DNA of 64,000 nucleotides. Origin: Cyanodermella asteris (taxonomy: Eukaryota > Ascomycota > Lecanoromycetes > Ostropales > Stictidaceae). The translations under genes were made by a program, and so were the position numbers. The notes beneath the pieces were generated by a model, which saw only the letters and a program-made list of their open reading frames with translations, did no database searches and was not told the origin of the DNA. Of the stretch, positions 52,738 to 64,000 are shown piece by piece. The stretch covers positions 372,001 to 436,000 of the forward strand of contig UYJD01000009.1 in the NCBI GenBank assembly GCA_900618795.1. Reading direction: 5' to 3'. Numbering within the stretch: position 1 is the stretch's first letter; every line of letters begins with the position of its first letter.

Positions 52738-54253
52738 TGGGCTATGGTCATGCTCCTCTCTCAGCCATGAGTCGAGTGTGTCGTCGAAAACTCGAATGGA
52801 TGGTAGATACAAAATTGCAAGCTATGAAGGGAAAATCACACCGTCAGGTAAGAAAAAATACCTGGTCAGGTATTGGGAACGGCGCTTGACCAACAACGTT
52901 GAATTATGTCGACCGTTAAGCCGGCAAACCATGGAACTTAGGATGTGTCCAGGCGCATTGATGACAAGTCCCTGCCAAGCGCGTCACAAGAGGAAAGGAA
53001 TAAGGCAGTCGTACGATCTATGGATGGACTGAGACGACTGTCAATGTTTTTAAGACTTTACTGCCGAAAGAACAACATCGATTGTCGGCCAGTACAAAAG
53101 TGGTGGTGCAGTCTATGAGGGTGCTGGGTTCGGAATGCCCCAATAAAGTCGGGGCAAAAAGCCTCTTGTATACCACCACGTAACTCATAGCCTATCCGAC
53201 CCTAAAGGCTTAACCACCGTACTTGCATCACCCTTCGTGGGGCGCAATATTCTGCTTGGCCCCCGACAGAAACAGCGAAAGCAAAGCCGTGTCTGAAGTT
53301 TTGTTAGCATCACAAGTTCCCACATGGGAGCTGGCTTTTACCTCGCTCGCTGGCAGTGCAAGAGCACGGATTTCCACGGCTGATGGCGAGGCAGTGGCCC
53401 TGTATACCGTAATTGACGCCGAGAGAATGGAATTCCAGGTATGACTGTCCGCTGTCGTTCGTGAGTTTCTGGACGTAGGATGCCGCCGTGACTGCCAGGG
53501 TCAGTCGCAGCCTTCTCCAGAAGAACATGGGCATCTCACTCTCCCAACGCGATATGAACTTATTCAGTGTCGTAGAGGGATCGAATTGTAAGAGGTACGT
53601 GTATGTCGAAGATCCGTCTCGGTGGTGGGTATGGCCACGTTTTGCTGTCAAGTTGCCTTCGCCAAGATATTGACCTTTCCCGTCATGCTCGTCAGATGAA
53701 TGCACAGATTGCCAGAGCTGTGCGTTATCCCTTTCAAACAGTCAGGACTACGCCAGACCGCGCGAGTAAGTCTCCCACCAAACGAAAATGTCCCCGCAAT
53801 TTTGAGCTCTGTGGACAAGCTTAATTTGTTGTGCGGTAGGTTTATAGGGAGGAGGAGCAATTTCGAGCGCCTCAGTGAGCTTTCTTTCGCTCTTGAAGAA
53901 ACACATTGCGTTGATCTGCGACCCTGCCTCGCTATAGCAGGAACTTTCGAAAATAACAGGCTATGTTTGAGAAGGAGGGCTCGCTGTTATGAATGAGTCT
54001 CGGCTAGCAAACCCCTCGGGCTCTCTCTTTCAAGTACCACGTTTCAGCTTTCGCGAAGTTGCACTCCCGCATTTGAAACCCGCTCGTAACCCAGCAGAAT
54101 CATTTCAGTTCGAGGAATGCCATGGTCGTGACCGTGGTTTGTCGATGCGCTTTTGCTGCATCGTGTACCAGCAATCAAGCCATTAGGTGCGAAGGCGAGA
54201 TGCTCGAATCGGTGCACGAAAAGTCGGAGCTCTTTGAAGGGGATGCAGAGGTC
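52738..54253. other. 1.5-kb stretch without a supported gene
   Basis: Contains a minus-strand frame of 131 codons (53310-53705) that begins at GTG rather than ATG and has no motif; no flanking exons could be joined. The remainder shows only short frames. 3' flanks of GST and Bre2 lie at its ends. Confidence 0.45.
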
Positions 54254-55966
54254 TTATTCTTCGTCCTGCACAACCTCTTTGATTTCACCAGCCCCGACGA
54301 CACCTGCAACGCTGGCGGCATCGGCAGCAGCTTCTTCGAGCCCAGGAGCAGCTGGATCGACAGGACCAAGGACGGTCGGCGCCTTGGCACCAGTCACGTC
54401 CAACTTGCCGTCATCGGTAGACCATAGATCAGTCTCATCCACAAGATCGCAGACTATATCTTCGGCGATTTGCTCATCGTATCTGTCGCACAGCGGCCGT
54501 AGTTTTCTCTTGGAGCTTGTCGAGGCATCATCAGTTCCCGACATTTCCACATCGCCATCCTTGGCCAGGTCCGATGGGGGGAACCAGAAGTTAGGACCGA
54601 AGTTTGTTTCTACTGCCCCGCCCTTGAAAACGCTCACAGAGGGAAAGTAGCCAAGCATTCCGTCGTCGAGACCCTCTCTAGCTACCACGGCACCTTGGGC
54701 TTGTGGTTTGCTTGCGAGCGGAAGAAAAGCGAAAAGGTCCGTAAAGGGAGTTCCAGCTAGAGTCCCGTTCTTATAGACCTTGATGGAACTCCGTGGCAAA
54801 GTCCGCAACGGAGGATGGGCGTGGTTAGGATATGGCGCCTGATTGATTCCACTCTTGTCGGTGTTTGTAGCTAATGGACTCGGGTTCATTAAGTCTTCCA
54901 GCTCTTTTGTCGCTTGATACTCGTACTGTTCGAAGTAAAGCCGGCTCTTGTACCGGATAGGCAGGCGATCTCGAATTACATCGTGCGCTCCAGGTACCAC
55001 GGAATCGACATCGTCGGAGACGTCGACGGCCTTGTTGTAACTGCCTTCAACCACTTTCTGGTGTAGGGACAATGACGGCAAATCGATCTCCAAACCGATG
55101 ACATCGCCTTCTCGAATCTCTTCACCACCCGTCATGAATTCTTTTGGTCGTGACATGTGGACTTTCTGACCTTCGGCATCCCGAAGACCGTAGCTGTACG
55201 CATCGAACCCGACTGGTGTCTCCAAGCTTGCTTCGCGGCGACTAAAGCCAACCCTCACATGTCCACTGCTCTCTCCGCTTGGTCTGATTCCACTGATGAC
55301 CTTGCATTCCCAGTACCAGCGCCCTTCTCTTGCACAAACATTCGCCCTGACCATCCTGAAGCCCTTGTCCGTTGTTACGCACAGCGCACTCTTGTCGAAG
55401 TTTATATGTGAAGAGGCATCTTCGTAGTCGAAGCGCGTATAGAAGGGCGCGACGTCTGATTGTCGAGAGTATTGCATGAATGGGAAACCAGGATCCGCAA
55501 TGCAGTTCATGTACCGGAATCCTTTCCTATTGAAGACATGCTCGGTTGTTTCGTAGAACTGCCTTCCTGCTCTGACAGCCGTGGGCACTAATACAGGCGG
55601 CGCTGGAGGAAAGAAGTCGTGTGGCTTTGGTCGCGGGATCTGATACCGGATCAACGACAATGTGCTCTTGGTTTTGCCCGCTGCTTGCTTCTTTCCGCCT
55701 CCGCCCCTCTTTGTTGCTTTCTCACTGGGCTCCGGAGTGCCATTGGAACGAGTTGATGTGCTCTCCTTGGCTTCGCGCTTCTTAAGCGACTCTTTCTTCT
55801 CGCGTTGCTCACGTGCTGGAGCGCCGCTGGGTTTTGTTGCGGCGGGCGGGTTCGGATTAAGAGGTGAGGGCACTGCTGGGATATGAGGCTGCAGCTCAGC
55901 TTCGGAAAGTGATGGCCTGACAGAGGGGACAGAGGGTGTATTGCTTCGGGGCTCGGGGGAGGACAT
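54254..55966 (-). CDS. BRE2: COMPASS SPRY-domain subunit Bre2 (Ash2L-like)
   Basis: 570 aa, ATG at 55964-55966; the longer frame upstream starts at TTG. Nuclear component of the Set1/COMPASS H3K4 methyltransferase. Residues 1-100 are Pro/Lys/Ser-rich and disordered. The family-specific entry segment follows (GFRYMNCIADPGFPFMQYSR, about 149-168). The SPRY domain (about 170-460) includes GRWYWECKVISG, GHVRVGFSRREASLETPVG, YSYGLRDAEGQK and GDVIGLEIDLPS. An insert at about 310-420 splits the SPRY fold, as in yeast Bre2. Near the C-terminus PLCDRYDEQIAEDIV (about 491-505) looks like the Dpy30/Sdc1-interacting motif. The tail is acidic. Confidence 0.92.
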   Translation of the reverse strand: MSSPEPRSNTPSVPSVRPSLSEAELQPHIPAVPSPLNPNPPAATKPSGAPAREQREKKESLKKREAKESTSTRSNGTPEPSEKATKRGGGGKKQAAGKTKSTLSLIRYQIPRPKPHDFFPPAPPVLVPTAVRAGRQFYETTEHVFNRKGFRYMNCIADPGFPFMQYSRQSDVAPFYTRFDYEDASSHINFDKSALCVTTDKGFRMVRANVCAREGRWYWECKVISGIRPSGESSGHVRVGFSRREASLETPVGFDAYSYGLRDAEGQKVHMSRPKEFMTGGEEIREGDVIGLEIDLPSLSLHQKVVEGSYNKAVDVSDDVDSVVPGAHDVIRDRLPIRYKSRLYFEQYEYQATKELEDLMNPSPLATNTDKSGINQAPYPNHAHPPLRTLPRSSIKVYKNGTLAGTPFTDLFAFLPLASKPQAQGAVVAREGLDDGMLGYFPSVSVFKGGAVETNFGPNFWFPPSDLAKDGDVEMSGTDDASTSSKRKLRPLCDRYDEQIAEDIVCDLVDETDLWSTDDGKLDVTGAKAPTVLGPVDPAAPGLEEAAADAASVAGVVGAGEIKEVVQDEE

Positions 55967-57127
55967 TGTTGTGAGACCACCGATCGGCTGGTCTGAGGAG
56001 GGAATCAAAGAGCTTCAAGCTCATAACATGGTCGCAGCTTTGCGGAGAACGCGGAGCTTGACACGGAGAATAACTCCGACTGAGAGCAAGCACTTGGACA
56101 TGGAGTCTTCGACAAACAAGGACTCAAACTGTACTGACTCTGCAGGTAGTGATTGGAGAGGACAGCAGAGAGATGTTTGCCAAAGGGTGTTTTACGAAAT
56201 TTAATCAGTTGTCTGGGGAATAGAGCTTGTAGTGTTGACATTGCTCAACCCGAAGTACCTACCTTTACGAGCCAGGGCTCGAGAGAGGCCAACCCACGGT
56301 CTGGGGAGACTCAGCCCAGTGTTGAAAACTATAATCATGCCACTAAGACTGGAAGACGCAGTCTTAAAAATGAATGCGTACGATGGGTACGACGGGAAGG
56401 ATGAAGCTTGATTAGTGTCAGCCCCGCTCGGCCGCCTCCGTCGCCGTGCATGATGAGCTTCAGCATCCCCACTGGGCGGTATCATAATAAGTGATAAAAC
56501 ATGCTTTCCACTCCGATGCTAGCCGGGACATGCTCATTATCGCGGGCCGCGCTGCCAGTCGATCGCAAGACTAGCATTAATCGCCATATAATAGAGAATA
56601 AAAAACTCGAAAGCATTGTTTCGCAACCCTCAGATTGGGTTTGGGCACCGGCTTGATGTTGCGAGTACCTGAGCACGGAGCAGACATGTCACAAAGCCAC
56701 CGAAAACATTCCCATGCACCACCAAGTATCCTTGTTGATCTGGCTGTGGCTTTCTGGAACGAATCGATGTGGTGGGGCGATGCCTACCTAGGTAGGTGAG
56801 AAGCTGGCGGTTGCTCAAACGTTGAAAGATCGTCGGCTGAGTGGGCCACTACCCGGTCACAAAACCTTGCGTTAGCATATACTTTTCTCTAGCTGCGCGA
56901 ATAGTGACACACATCCTTCTTATTATTTTAACTCGCACTCCTTCTTCGCTCTCCAGGTCTTGTGCTTTTGTTTCGCGCCGCACAAGTCAGGTCGTTCTAG
57001 GTGGAGTCCTTATTGTTGTGGTAGGATCCGCTCGAACAAACTGCAGCTCCACGAAGAGTGTTGAGCTGATTTCACTTCATCGACCGCGGCGTTGGCGTCC
57101 AGCTATCAGTACACAGCTCTGTTCGAC
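55967..57127. other. Intergenic between BRE2 and an MFS gene
   Basis: No gene seen. Holds a perfect 14-bp palindrome CCTACCTAGGTAGG at 56783-56796, a type of motif I believe recurs in ascomycete intergenic DNA. Confidence 0.5.
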
Positions 57128-58925
57128 ATGGACGGCGTACCAGAAGTTCCTCCGGGAACCGTACCACTTGGAGACCGTAAGGAAAGTACACCAGACATGT
57201 GCATGAAGCTAACATCACCAAGCTTCCTCGCCACTGATACACTCCAAAAGTGGCGGCATAGTCCTTCAGCCACAACCTTCAAGAGACCCGAATGACCCAT
57301 TGGTATGTCTTTCCACCAACAATCTCGACTGAAAACTCCTGACACACCGCAGAACTGGTCGAATAGCCGGAAATGGATCAACTTCGGTATCATATCATTC
57401 TACACCCTGATGGTATTCGCCGTGTGAGTCGCCGAAACCCAACATCCCAAGTCGCCAGTCAATTAACCCCAACACCAGACTTGACTCGAGTGGTCCAATC
57501 TGGCAAGACTACGTCCGCGACCTGGGCGTCACCTATAACCAGCTCAACAACACAAATGCAGCAACCACCGTCGGCCTCGCCACGGGCTCAATACTACTGA
57601 TTCCCATCGCCCTAAAGTACGGCCGACGCTCCCTCTACATCATCACCAGCATCGTCAACGTAGCCATGGCAGTTTATGCCGCGCTCGTCAACAACTACGG
57701 CGATCTGGTGGTTTCCTCCCTGATCTCCGGCCTTTCGGGCTCCATCAGCGAAGTCATCGTGCAAATGACCGTGGCAGATATCTTCTTCGTGCATCAGCGC
57801 GGAACCGCAAACGCAGTCTACCTCCTCATGGTCAACATCGGCGCGTACCTCGCGCCCGTCGCTTCCGGATACATCGCCGTCAACATGGGCTGGCGCTGGG
57901 TCTTTGGCTGGAACGCCATCTTCCTCGGCGTGTCCATGTTCAGCATCTTCTTCTTCTACGAGGAGACGAAATACTTATTCAGCGGCTCCTCCAGAGCCCT
58001 GGCTACCCGCGACGACGATTCGGACACGGTGGCTCAGCTTCACAGCAGCCCCAAAGCGGTTCCCGAACCCGAAGCCGGGCCGTCGTCCGTTTCGACCGAC
58101 GACGAATCCACCACCGCCGCGGCGTCCACGGGCATCGACCACAGCATCCCCATGCGCACCTACCGCCAGCGCCTCGCCTTCACGACGACCAGCAAAGCGC
58201 CCAACGCGCTCTTCATCCGCCACATCTGGCAGCCCTTTATCGTGCTGACCACGATCCCGGGTTACATGTACCTGGCACTCGTCTACGGCACCGAATTCGC
58301 CTGGTTCAGCATGATCTCCGTGACCAAGTCGTCCGTCTTCCCGTACCCGCCGTACAACTTCTCGCCCGCGGGCGTCGGGTTGCTCTCCCTTCCGGCCATG
58401 ATCGGCGCCGCGCTGGGATCCCTCTACAGCGCCATGATCTCCGACCCCCTCGCGGTCTGGCTGTCCAGGCGCAACGGCGGGACGTACGAGCCCGAGTATC
58501 GGCTCTATGCGCCCATACTCTCCGCGATTTGCTCGCCCGTCGGGGTCCTGGTTTACGGCCTCAGCGTCCCGGCCGGTGCCCACTGGGCGATCCCCTGCAT
58601 CGGTATCGGTCTCCAGGCTTTCAGCAGCGCGGGGCTCAGTCACGGGATGCTCACGTACGTGATCGATGCGTTCCCCGAAGTCGCCGGCGACGGACTCGTG
58701 GCCGTGACGTTCGTGCGCAACATGATATCGACGATTGTGGTGTTTGCGAGCACGGCGTGGCTGGATATCGGATTCCGGGAGTGCTTCATCTCGATTGCGT
58801 GCTTGGCGGCGTTCTTCAATGCGTGGGTTGTGGTTATGATCATCTACGGAAAAAGACTGAGAGTATGGACGGCCGCGAGATATCGAAAGTTGGCCGAAAG
58901 GCAATATAATGCAAGGGCAGTGTGA
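57128..58925 (+). CDS. Fungal MFS transporter (DHA1-like), four exons
   Basis: Model: join(57128..57176,57223..57302,57353..57423,57479..58925), 548 aa. Predicted 12-helix plasma-membrane transporter. The spliced N-terminus reads MDGVPEVPPGTVPLGDPSS, then DPNDPLNWSNSRKW, the standard cytosolic lead into helix 1 of this fungal group. The loop 2-3 motif is KYGRRSLYI. A long acidic loop follows helix 6 (about residues 230-290, with DDDSDTVAQ). The C-terminal helices include GLSHGMLTYVIDAFPEVAGDG and VTFVRNMISTIVVF, usual in Hol1-like MFS proteins. Three short introns (46, 50 and 55 nt), all GT-AG, hid the N-terminus. Substrate unknown. Confidence 0.9.
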
Positions 58926-59165
58926 GGGCTTGGTGGGAACTTATACACGCATGGCCACATATCAGTGCAAAAACAACACATATCTATATATCGTATCATT
59001 CTCATTCGTACATTATGAGCTTATCGTGATTGCATACTCTGTCATTTCATCTCTAGCGCTGTCTATCATCAACACATTTCTCTGGGTATCAAACTGAATA
59101 CAAACGCCCGCTGAAATCGTCAGTCAATAGATAAGATGGTGCGCGTTCGTCCCATAAACGGTCGA

Positions 59166-60635
59166 TTATGGGTTGATAACCCTGAGCACCTTGCCGCTAT
59201 ACGGAACTGGCGTCTGCACTGGCTCCGGAGCTGGCATCGGCATCGGCATGGGCGCCGGCGCCGGCATGAACATGGGCCGACCAGGATACGAGGGCGGAGA
59301 ACTCTGAAGCGCAGCACCCTCAAAACTCTTCCTCTTGATCTTGTGATCCGGCGCAGGACTCCTGGGTGGTGTAGGTACCGGAGAAGGCGTATAAGCGGGG
59401 AGCTCCTGATAGTGCTCCTCATGAGAGTCAGAGCTGAGTCTAGGCGGCGGCGACAGCGTGATTGCGGGCGGAGAGTATGCCGGGTTGCGCGACTGATCGA
59501 ATGGTGGGATGACCTTGACTGGAACCTCGATGTTCATCTTCATGTGGTGGTTGCTCGCCTCGTGTAGAAGCTCGACGTGTGCGTGGATGCTGTGCCAGTG
59601 TCGTGTGATGGCGCTGGTAAAGTCCGAGACGACGCGTGTTGGTGCGGCAAAGCTTGCGAGACTCCAGTTGTGTGCAATCTCGACCGAAGTGCCGTCGAGG
59701 GGCATCAGGCTGCCAGCATCTCGGCCAAAGTGGGTGTAGGTCTTGCTGCCGAGCTCTTCCTTGTGCGTGTGACCGATGGACTGGGGTGTGGGTCGGCTAT
59801 GGGGAAACTAACAGACCACCTCGGTAAAGCTGTAGAGAGTGACCGTGATGGTTTTGAGTCTAAAGATGGGGCTCAATGGGTCTGTCTCCTTTTCCCGGAT
59901 CTGCTTGGCAGAAAACTTGATTGGGAATTTGTATGTTGGGGAAAGTTCTTCGGAAATATGCAACCGGCCGTCGATGGCGATAGCTGGCGCATCCATGTGT
60001 GCGATGTGGCTCAATTTTTGCTTCAAGCTGAGCCTTGTGCCATTTGCGCGAAGGCTGCTCCACTTTTCAAGCGGAAACTTGAATCGGAATGACTGCGGTT
60101 TCTTTGTAGGGGCCGAAGCAAAGTTGGCGATGGTGACTGGAAGCTCGGCGCGCTCGGTCTTGTGACTTTTTCCCTCCTCCACAGTCGCTTCCAATTTGTA
60201 TACAACATTGGCAGAGCTGTAAATGCTTTTCGATCCAGATTCCAAGCTTGGCGGAAGCTTGTCCGGAACATATGGCGAAACAAAGCTTGTTGCGAGCTGA
60301 TCCGACTTCTGAGGGGTGTATTCTTTCGGAATGGTGAAGCAGAATTTGTGGGTAAGCTTCTGAGGCCGTACAGAGTACGGCCCTTTCATGAGTCTCTGCT
60401 TCGATCTTAAAACCGGCATCTTCTCCTCCACACCGGACCATCCTTCTGCGAAATGAGATGCTGGCGTTACAGCGCTCTTGACATGGGTAATAATGTCTCC
60501 AACAAACTCGATCGACATGTCTTTTATCTCATTTGAAACCGAGCGAACGAGATACGTGACCGTGCCAGCGACCCGGTCGCCAGGCGCAAAGACATGGCTG
60601 TTGCCATCGTCGAGTGTTATGGTGATTGCTGACAT
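59166..60635 (-). CDS. Alpha-arrestin (ART/Rim8-like) ubiquitin-ligase adaptor
   Basis: Model: complement(join(59166..59780,59820..60635)), 476 aa. Arrestin-fold protein expected to recruit an Rsp5-type ligase to plasma-membrane transporters for endocytosis. Exon 1 (272 aa) has the arrestin N-domain (FAPGDRVAGTVTYLV, SIEFVGDIITHVKS, HKFCFTIPKEYTPQ, SSANVVYKLEATV). Exon 2 carries the arrestin C-part (SVEIAHNWSLASF, HVELLHEA) and a Pro-rich tail that contains PPSY (a PPxY ligase-binding motif) and LPAY. The intron as placed is only 39 nt (GTGGTC to CCCCAG), small but in-frame on both sides. The exact subfamily is uncertain. Confidence 0.86.
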
Positions 60636-61774
60636 GAGCACGAGTAAAGAAGATAGTGAATCAAGTTGTGATAACGTCAGGTGGGCAACGATGTCTGATG
60701 TTTCGTGAGTGTCGCGTGCAAACGTATGGCAGCCGGGCCGTAGCCGTAGTGGCAGGGATCATGCATATCAAATACAGCTTGACCAAGGGTCTTCTGCACA
60801 CGTGAAGATACTTTTCGCAACACGAGGGATGGGCAAAGAAAAAGGTAAGTGACATCACAGGGCTCGTGCCTTTAGCCGTTACTGTTTGGAGATCGTCAAG
60901 CTTTGTGCCGCTTCAGACAGGCGTAACCGCCAAGTCCTGAGGGCAAATCGCGGAACCGATACTGCGCCACTGGCCCTCAGCACCACTGATGCTGGGTATA
61001 GGGCACAGTCCAAGCAGATTTCTCATGCTTGAATTAAGCTCCATGCAGGGGAAAACAGTACAATGTGGGCACAGGACTGATGCAGACCCTCGAGCAGAGT
61101 TGGTTTATGGCGGGTCTGGCCGAAGTTGAACTGTCAATCCTGACCGCCAGAGAACTGCGAACAGAGCGTTCAACAGCGTGGAGCTGCCAGATAGAAACAG
61201 TACACGGTCGTCACATGACCCTCGTGACATTGTCCTTGCCAGATAAGATCGTCGAAGCAGAGGGACTTGATATCAGGTACGCGCTCGGTCGGGATCCTAG
61301 CGATGAAAGCCTGATTGCTGGATCGTACCCTGATCTTTGTCCGCTTTAGGGACCAGAGTATCAGTAGGCCCTTGCCGGGGCATGGCGATCTTAGCAATAG
61401 CCGGAGGAGGCTTGTTCGAGCTGTGGTAGAATTTCGACGACGCTGCCCGGCGAACAGATCTGGCGAAGTCCAGACGTAGCCTGCCAAAGACGTAGTTTCT
61501 GGACAGCCATGTGTAGGATGTTGCAGGAAGCAGCAAACCCTCAGAAGCTGGAGGCTCACTGTGCGGCGGCGGACTTGAGACTCCGAAGGCATCGACCGCT
61601 CACAACGAACACCTGGTTTGATGCACTCAATTCGAGCCCACATCACCCTTCAACTACTGCCATACAACACTCAATCGCCTGAACATCGGTCATTTACATT
61701 TCGACTCGGCTGCGTAGCCTGTGGAACTCCTAGAAAGTCCCTACACTGCTTGAGATCGGCCCTCACCTGTCCCC
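60636..61774. other. Divergent intergenic region, no gene seen
   Basis: 1.1 kb between the start codons of the arrestin and YIP1 genes. A 94-codon plus-strand frame (61065-61349) lacks motifs and is not called. Confidence 0.45.
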
Positions 61775-62774
61775 ATGTCCTACTCATACGACCCCAACGC
61801 CCAGCAGGGCGCCTACGGTGCACAAAACCTTCAGTTCTACCAATCGTCCTACGGTGCACCGGTATCCGGACACACAACGCCAGCACAAGCACAATATGGC
61901 GGAAGCCCCTACGGCGGCGGGAACGCGAACCAGGCGTACGGGAACTTCGGCGGGCCGGCAGGATTTGGGGCGACGGGCGTGAGCGGACGCATGGGGGAGC
62001 AGGGCGGGCTGAGGATGGGCTGGCTAGCAGCGTTCGGGACAGAAGGGTATGACGGGGAGCCTCCGTTACTGGAAGAGCTAGGCGTGAACTTTGGGCACAT
62101 CAAGGGCAAGGTGGGTTAGACCTCATTCAGAACAAACGGGGGCGGCCGAGTGCTCAACTAACAATTGGCAGACGTTAACGGTATTGAATCCTTTCGCGCG
62201 AATCGACCAGCATATCATGGACGACAGCGACCTCTTTGGCCCGATCATCTTCTTTCTACTGTTCGGCACGTTCCTACTACTTTCCGGCAAGGTGCATTTC
62301 GGATACATTTACGGGCTTGCGGCGATAGGCTCGGTCTCGTTACACGTCATTTTCAGCTTGATGTCCAATCCTCAGCTCGACACGGCAGTCACAGGATCGG
62401 GGATGAACTCGCCGCCATATAATCAGATCAACAGTATGGGTGGAATGGGCAACGATCCGGCAGACCACGCACAAAGCACGTTGACCTTCTGGCGCAGCTC
62501 CAGTGTGCTGGGCTACTGTTTGCTGCCTCTAGTGCTCATCAGCGTGCTTGGGGTGGTCTTGCCTATGGACACGGCGCTCGGATACATCATCACCAGCGTG
62601 GCTGTGGCCTGGTGCACATACAGCAGCAGTGGCATGTTCTGTGCGGTCGGTCGTATGAGCAGCATGAGGCCCTTGGTTGCGTACCCCCTTATGTTGTTCT
62701 ACGTTGGCTTTGGCATCATGGGCATTTTCTCCAGCCGAGGAAGCGGTCAATTGGCTGCGAAGGCTGGCATCTAA
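61775..62774 (+). CDS. YIP1: Yip1 family ER-Golgi membrane protein
   Basis: Model: join(61775..62110,62172..62774), 312 aa. Golgi/ER vesicle protein that binds Ypt/Rab GTPases and Yif1 in COPII transport. The cytosolic N-terminus is Gly/Tyr/Gln/Ala-rich (YGGSPYGGG). The conserved EGYDGEPPLLEELGVNFGHI, a hallmark of the family, directly precedes the splice site. Exon 2 begins TLTVLNPFARIDQHIMDDSDLFGPI, then about five membrane helices, with YPLMLFYVGFGIM near the end. The 61-nt intron (GTGGGT to GGCAG) joins AAG to ACG in frame. It converges with UBC6. Confidence 0.94.
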
Positions 62775-62971
62775 AGACAACACTACCAAAAAGCATAGAA
62801 CCCCAATAAATATTGGAGCTTCCATTCCTATGAAGATTGTCCAGAGTGGGTATATCAAGCCTCTATTCTATGTATAGCATCAACCCTTGTGAATCGTTAG
62901 GCATCAGGAGTCCGACCCGGCTGCTTCAGGACTCTACCACCGCTCCAAGCCGCGCCGATTCCATGTCATGA

Positions 62972-63793
62972 CTAGTCTTCTTCTCCCAATATCCGCGCCA
63001 GTAGCACGTAAATGAAGACCAACCCTCCAATTATCATGAACTTGTTCTTAGCGATGAAGCCCTGTCCCGCCTGCCTTGCAGCTTGGCCTGTCTGCATGGC
63101 CTCTCCAATGCCAGACGTCGCCCCAGCCAACTGCCTCCGCAAAGCTGCCGTCTGCGGCGAGCAGTCCTGCTCCGACTCAACCACGACTTTGCCAGTCCGC
63201 GTATCGATCTTGTTCTCGCGTATCCACTTCCAGTTCTCCTCGTCGACCTCCTGCCACTCCGCTCGGAACTTGTACCCACCATCGCCCGACCCAATCGCCC
63301 CTATGCCCTTAGCCGAAGGATTGACACCAGCTGCGATCCGCCCATGTGAGCCTCCTCCCGTACTATTCCACCATCTTGACCTGATCGCATGCCACTTTCG
63401 TTCCGATTCTGTCGCATTGACACTCCCCGTCGTCATCTCGTCGCCGGTCATGAACGACTGCACGCCCAACAATATCGTGCTGACTTCCCACGCCGGATTG
63501 AACGACTTTGGGTGGAAGTCTGAGATGGAGAGACACAGGCGCGTTGAGGGCTGAAAGCGGCCAGACGGCGTGTGCATGCGGATGGCGGGCGGTGCGAAGG
63601 GATATTCGGGCGGGAAGACGAGAGAACCCCAGTACTGGCCGCCGGCGTAGGGTGTGTCCGGTGGTCCTGTCAGGATGTAATGCCATTCGAGGATGTTGTG
63701 TTCGGAGGGGTGGGCGCTGATGTATGGCGGTGGGTTCTCGGAGATGTTCTTGTATTCGCGGACGAGCCGCTTATGTGAGGCTTTGGAGGCCAT
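62972..63793 (-). CDS. UBC6: Tail-anchored ubiquitin-conjugating enzyme Ubc6
   Basis: 273 aa, single exon, ATG at 63791-63793. ER-membrane E2 working with Doa10 in ER-associated degradation. The UBC fold spans about 5-160: EYKNISENPPPYISAHPS, WHYILTGPPDTPYAGG, PPEYPFAPPAIRMHTPSGRF. The catalytic cysteine is Cys87 (RLCLSISDFHP), the same position as in yeast Ubc6, and SFNPAWEVSTIL follows. A linker leads to a C-terminal hydrophobic anchor (FMIIGGLVFIYVLLARIL, about 253-270). All features match Ubc6 rather than a soluble E2. Confidence 0.96.
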   Translation of the reverse strand: MASKASHKRLVREYKNISENPPPYISAHPSEHNILEWHYILTGPPDTPYAGGQYWGSLVFPPEYPFAPPAIRMHTPSGRFQPSTRLCLSISDFHPKSFNPAWEVSTILLGVQSFMTGDEMTTGSVNATESERKWHAIRSRWWNSTGGGSHGRIAAGVNPSAKGIGAIGSGDGGYKFRAEWQEVDEENWKWIRENKIDTRTGKVVVESEQDCSPQTAALRRQLAGATSGIGEAMQTGQAARQAGQGFIAKNKFMIIGGLVFIYVLLARILGEED

Positions 63794-64000
63794 GATGGTT
63801 TGTCTGTCGGTTCAATATGAGGAGTAAGCGGTGTTGGAAGGAAGCGCTGCCGGCGGACGTAGAGGGATGGTTTGGAAGAGCAGGCGAGCATGAAGGGTAG
63901 AGATGGTGATGATCGCCGAATGGTCTCGTGAGGACGCAATGCGTTACGCAGATGTGCGAAGGTGTGCTTGGAGGAACTGGATAGAACGTGACGAGGCTGG

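Noticed and set aside
53310-53705. 131-codon minus-strand frame
   Set aside because: It starts at GTG, has no motif, and no flanking exons with good splice sites could be found.
56783-56796. Perfect palindrome CCTACCTAGGTAGG
   Set aside because: Not tied to any gene start here, and I believe such CCTAGG-centred palindromes are common in ascomycete intergenic DNA, so no specific function is claimed.
57975-58904. 309-codon minus-strand frame within the second MFS gene
   Set aside because: His/Arg/Gly/Asp-rich shadow of a GC-rich coding region with no motifs.

Overview
The window reads as a gene-dense stretch of a filamentous ascomycete (Pezizomycotina) nuclear genome. Dothideomycetes is my best guess from the look of the proteins, not a measured placement. 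The signs are short GT-AG introns (mostly 34-120 nt) with CTGAC/CTAAC-like branch sites, a Zn2Cys6 regulator, an alpha-pheromone receptor of the Ste2 family, fungal MFS transporters, a GPI-anchored Ser/Thr-rich wall protein, a GH3 beta-glucosidase, and conserved eukaryotic housekeeping genes. There is no operon, CRISPR array, virus or intact transposon. One assembly gap of 632 N lies at 12286-12917.

Layout. 1-8 kb: the 3' end of an unidentified gene, profilin (five exons, two of them micro-exons), a long disordered orphan protein and a DUF2458-like protein. 8-13.4 kb: gene-poor, with a Zn2Cys6 regulator, then the gap, whose right flank carries a degenerate tandem repeat. 13.4-25 kb: a secreted beta-lactamase-fold protein, HGH1 (with a probable GC-AG intron), a Cid1-type nucleotidyltransferase, a pterin-carbinolamine dehydratase, the proteasome ATPase Rpt6, and a small two-exon RNase III-domain gene that only appears after splicing across frames. 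25-37.7 kb: the fork-protection factor Tof1/Timeless, a GPI wall protein, a PA-TM-RING ubiquitin ligase broken by an apparent frame change, a hotdog thioesterase (four exons), TFIIH subunit Tfb2 and a small multi-spanning membrane protein. 38-46 kb: an MDR oxidoreductase, STT3, STE2 and an EFM7-type methyltransferase. 46-64 kb: a secreted GH3 enzyme, a DHA2-type MFS transporter divergent from a glutathione transferase, the COMPASS SPRY subunit Bre2, a second MFS transporter, an alpha-arrestin, Yip1 and the tail-anchored E2 Ubc6.

The genes do not form one pathway. Most are dispersed housekeeping functions: actin, protein folding, proteasome/ERAD, N-glycosylation, ER-Golgi traffic, replication, transcription and chromatin. 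Niche genes are mixed in: GH3, two MFS transporters, GST, MDR, the beta-lactamase-like protein and the pheromone receptor. The MFS/GST divergent pair at 49.7-52.7 kb is the nearest thing to a local functional pair. I see no biosynthetic cluster backbone (PKS, NRPS or terpene synthase).

Gene models were joined by hand from reading frame, splice signals and expected family sequence. Joined exon lengths were checked for divisibility by three wherever a spliced model is given, except the PA-TM-RING gene, where no clean join was found.
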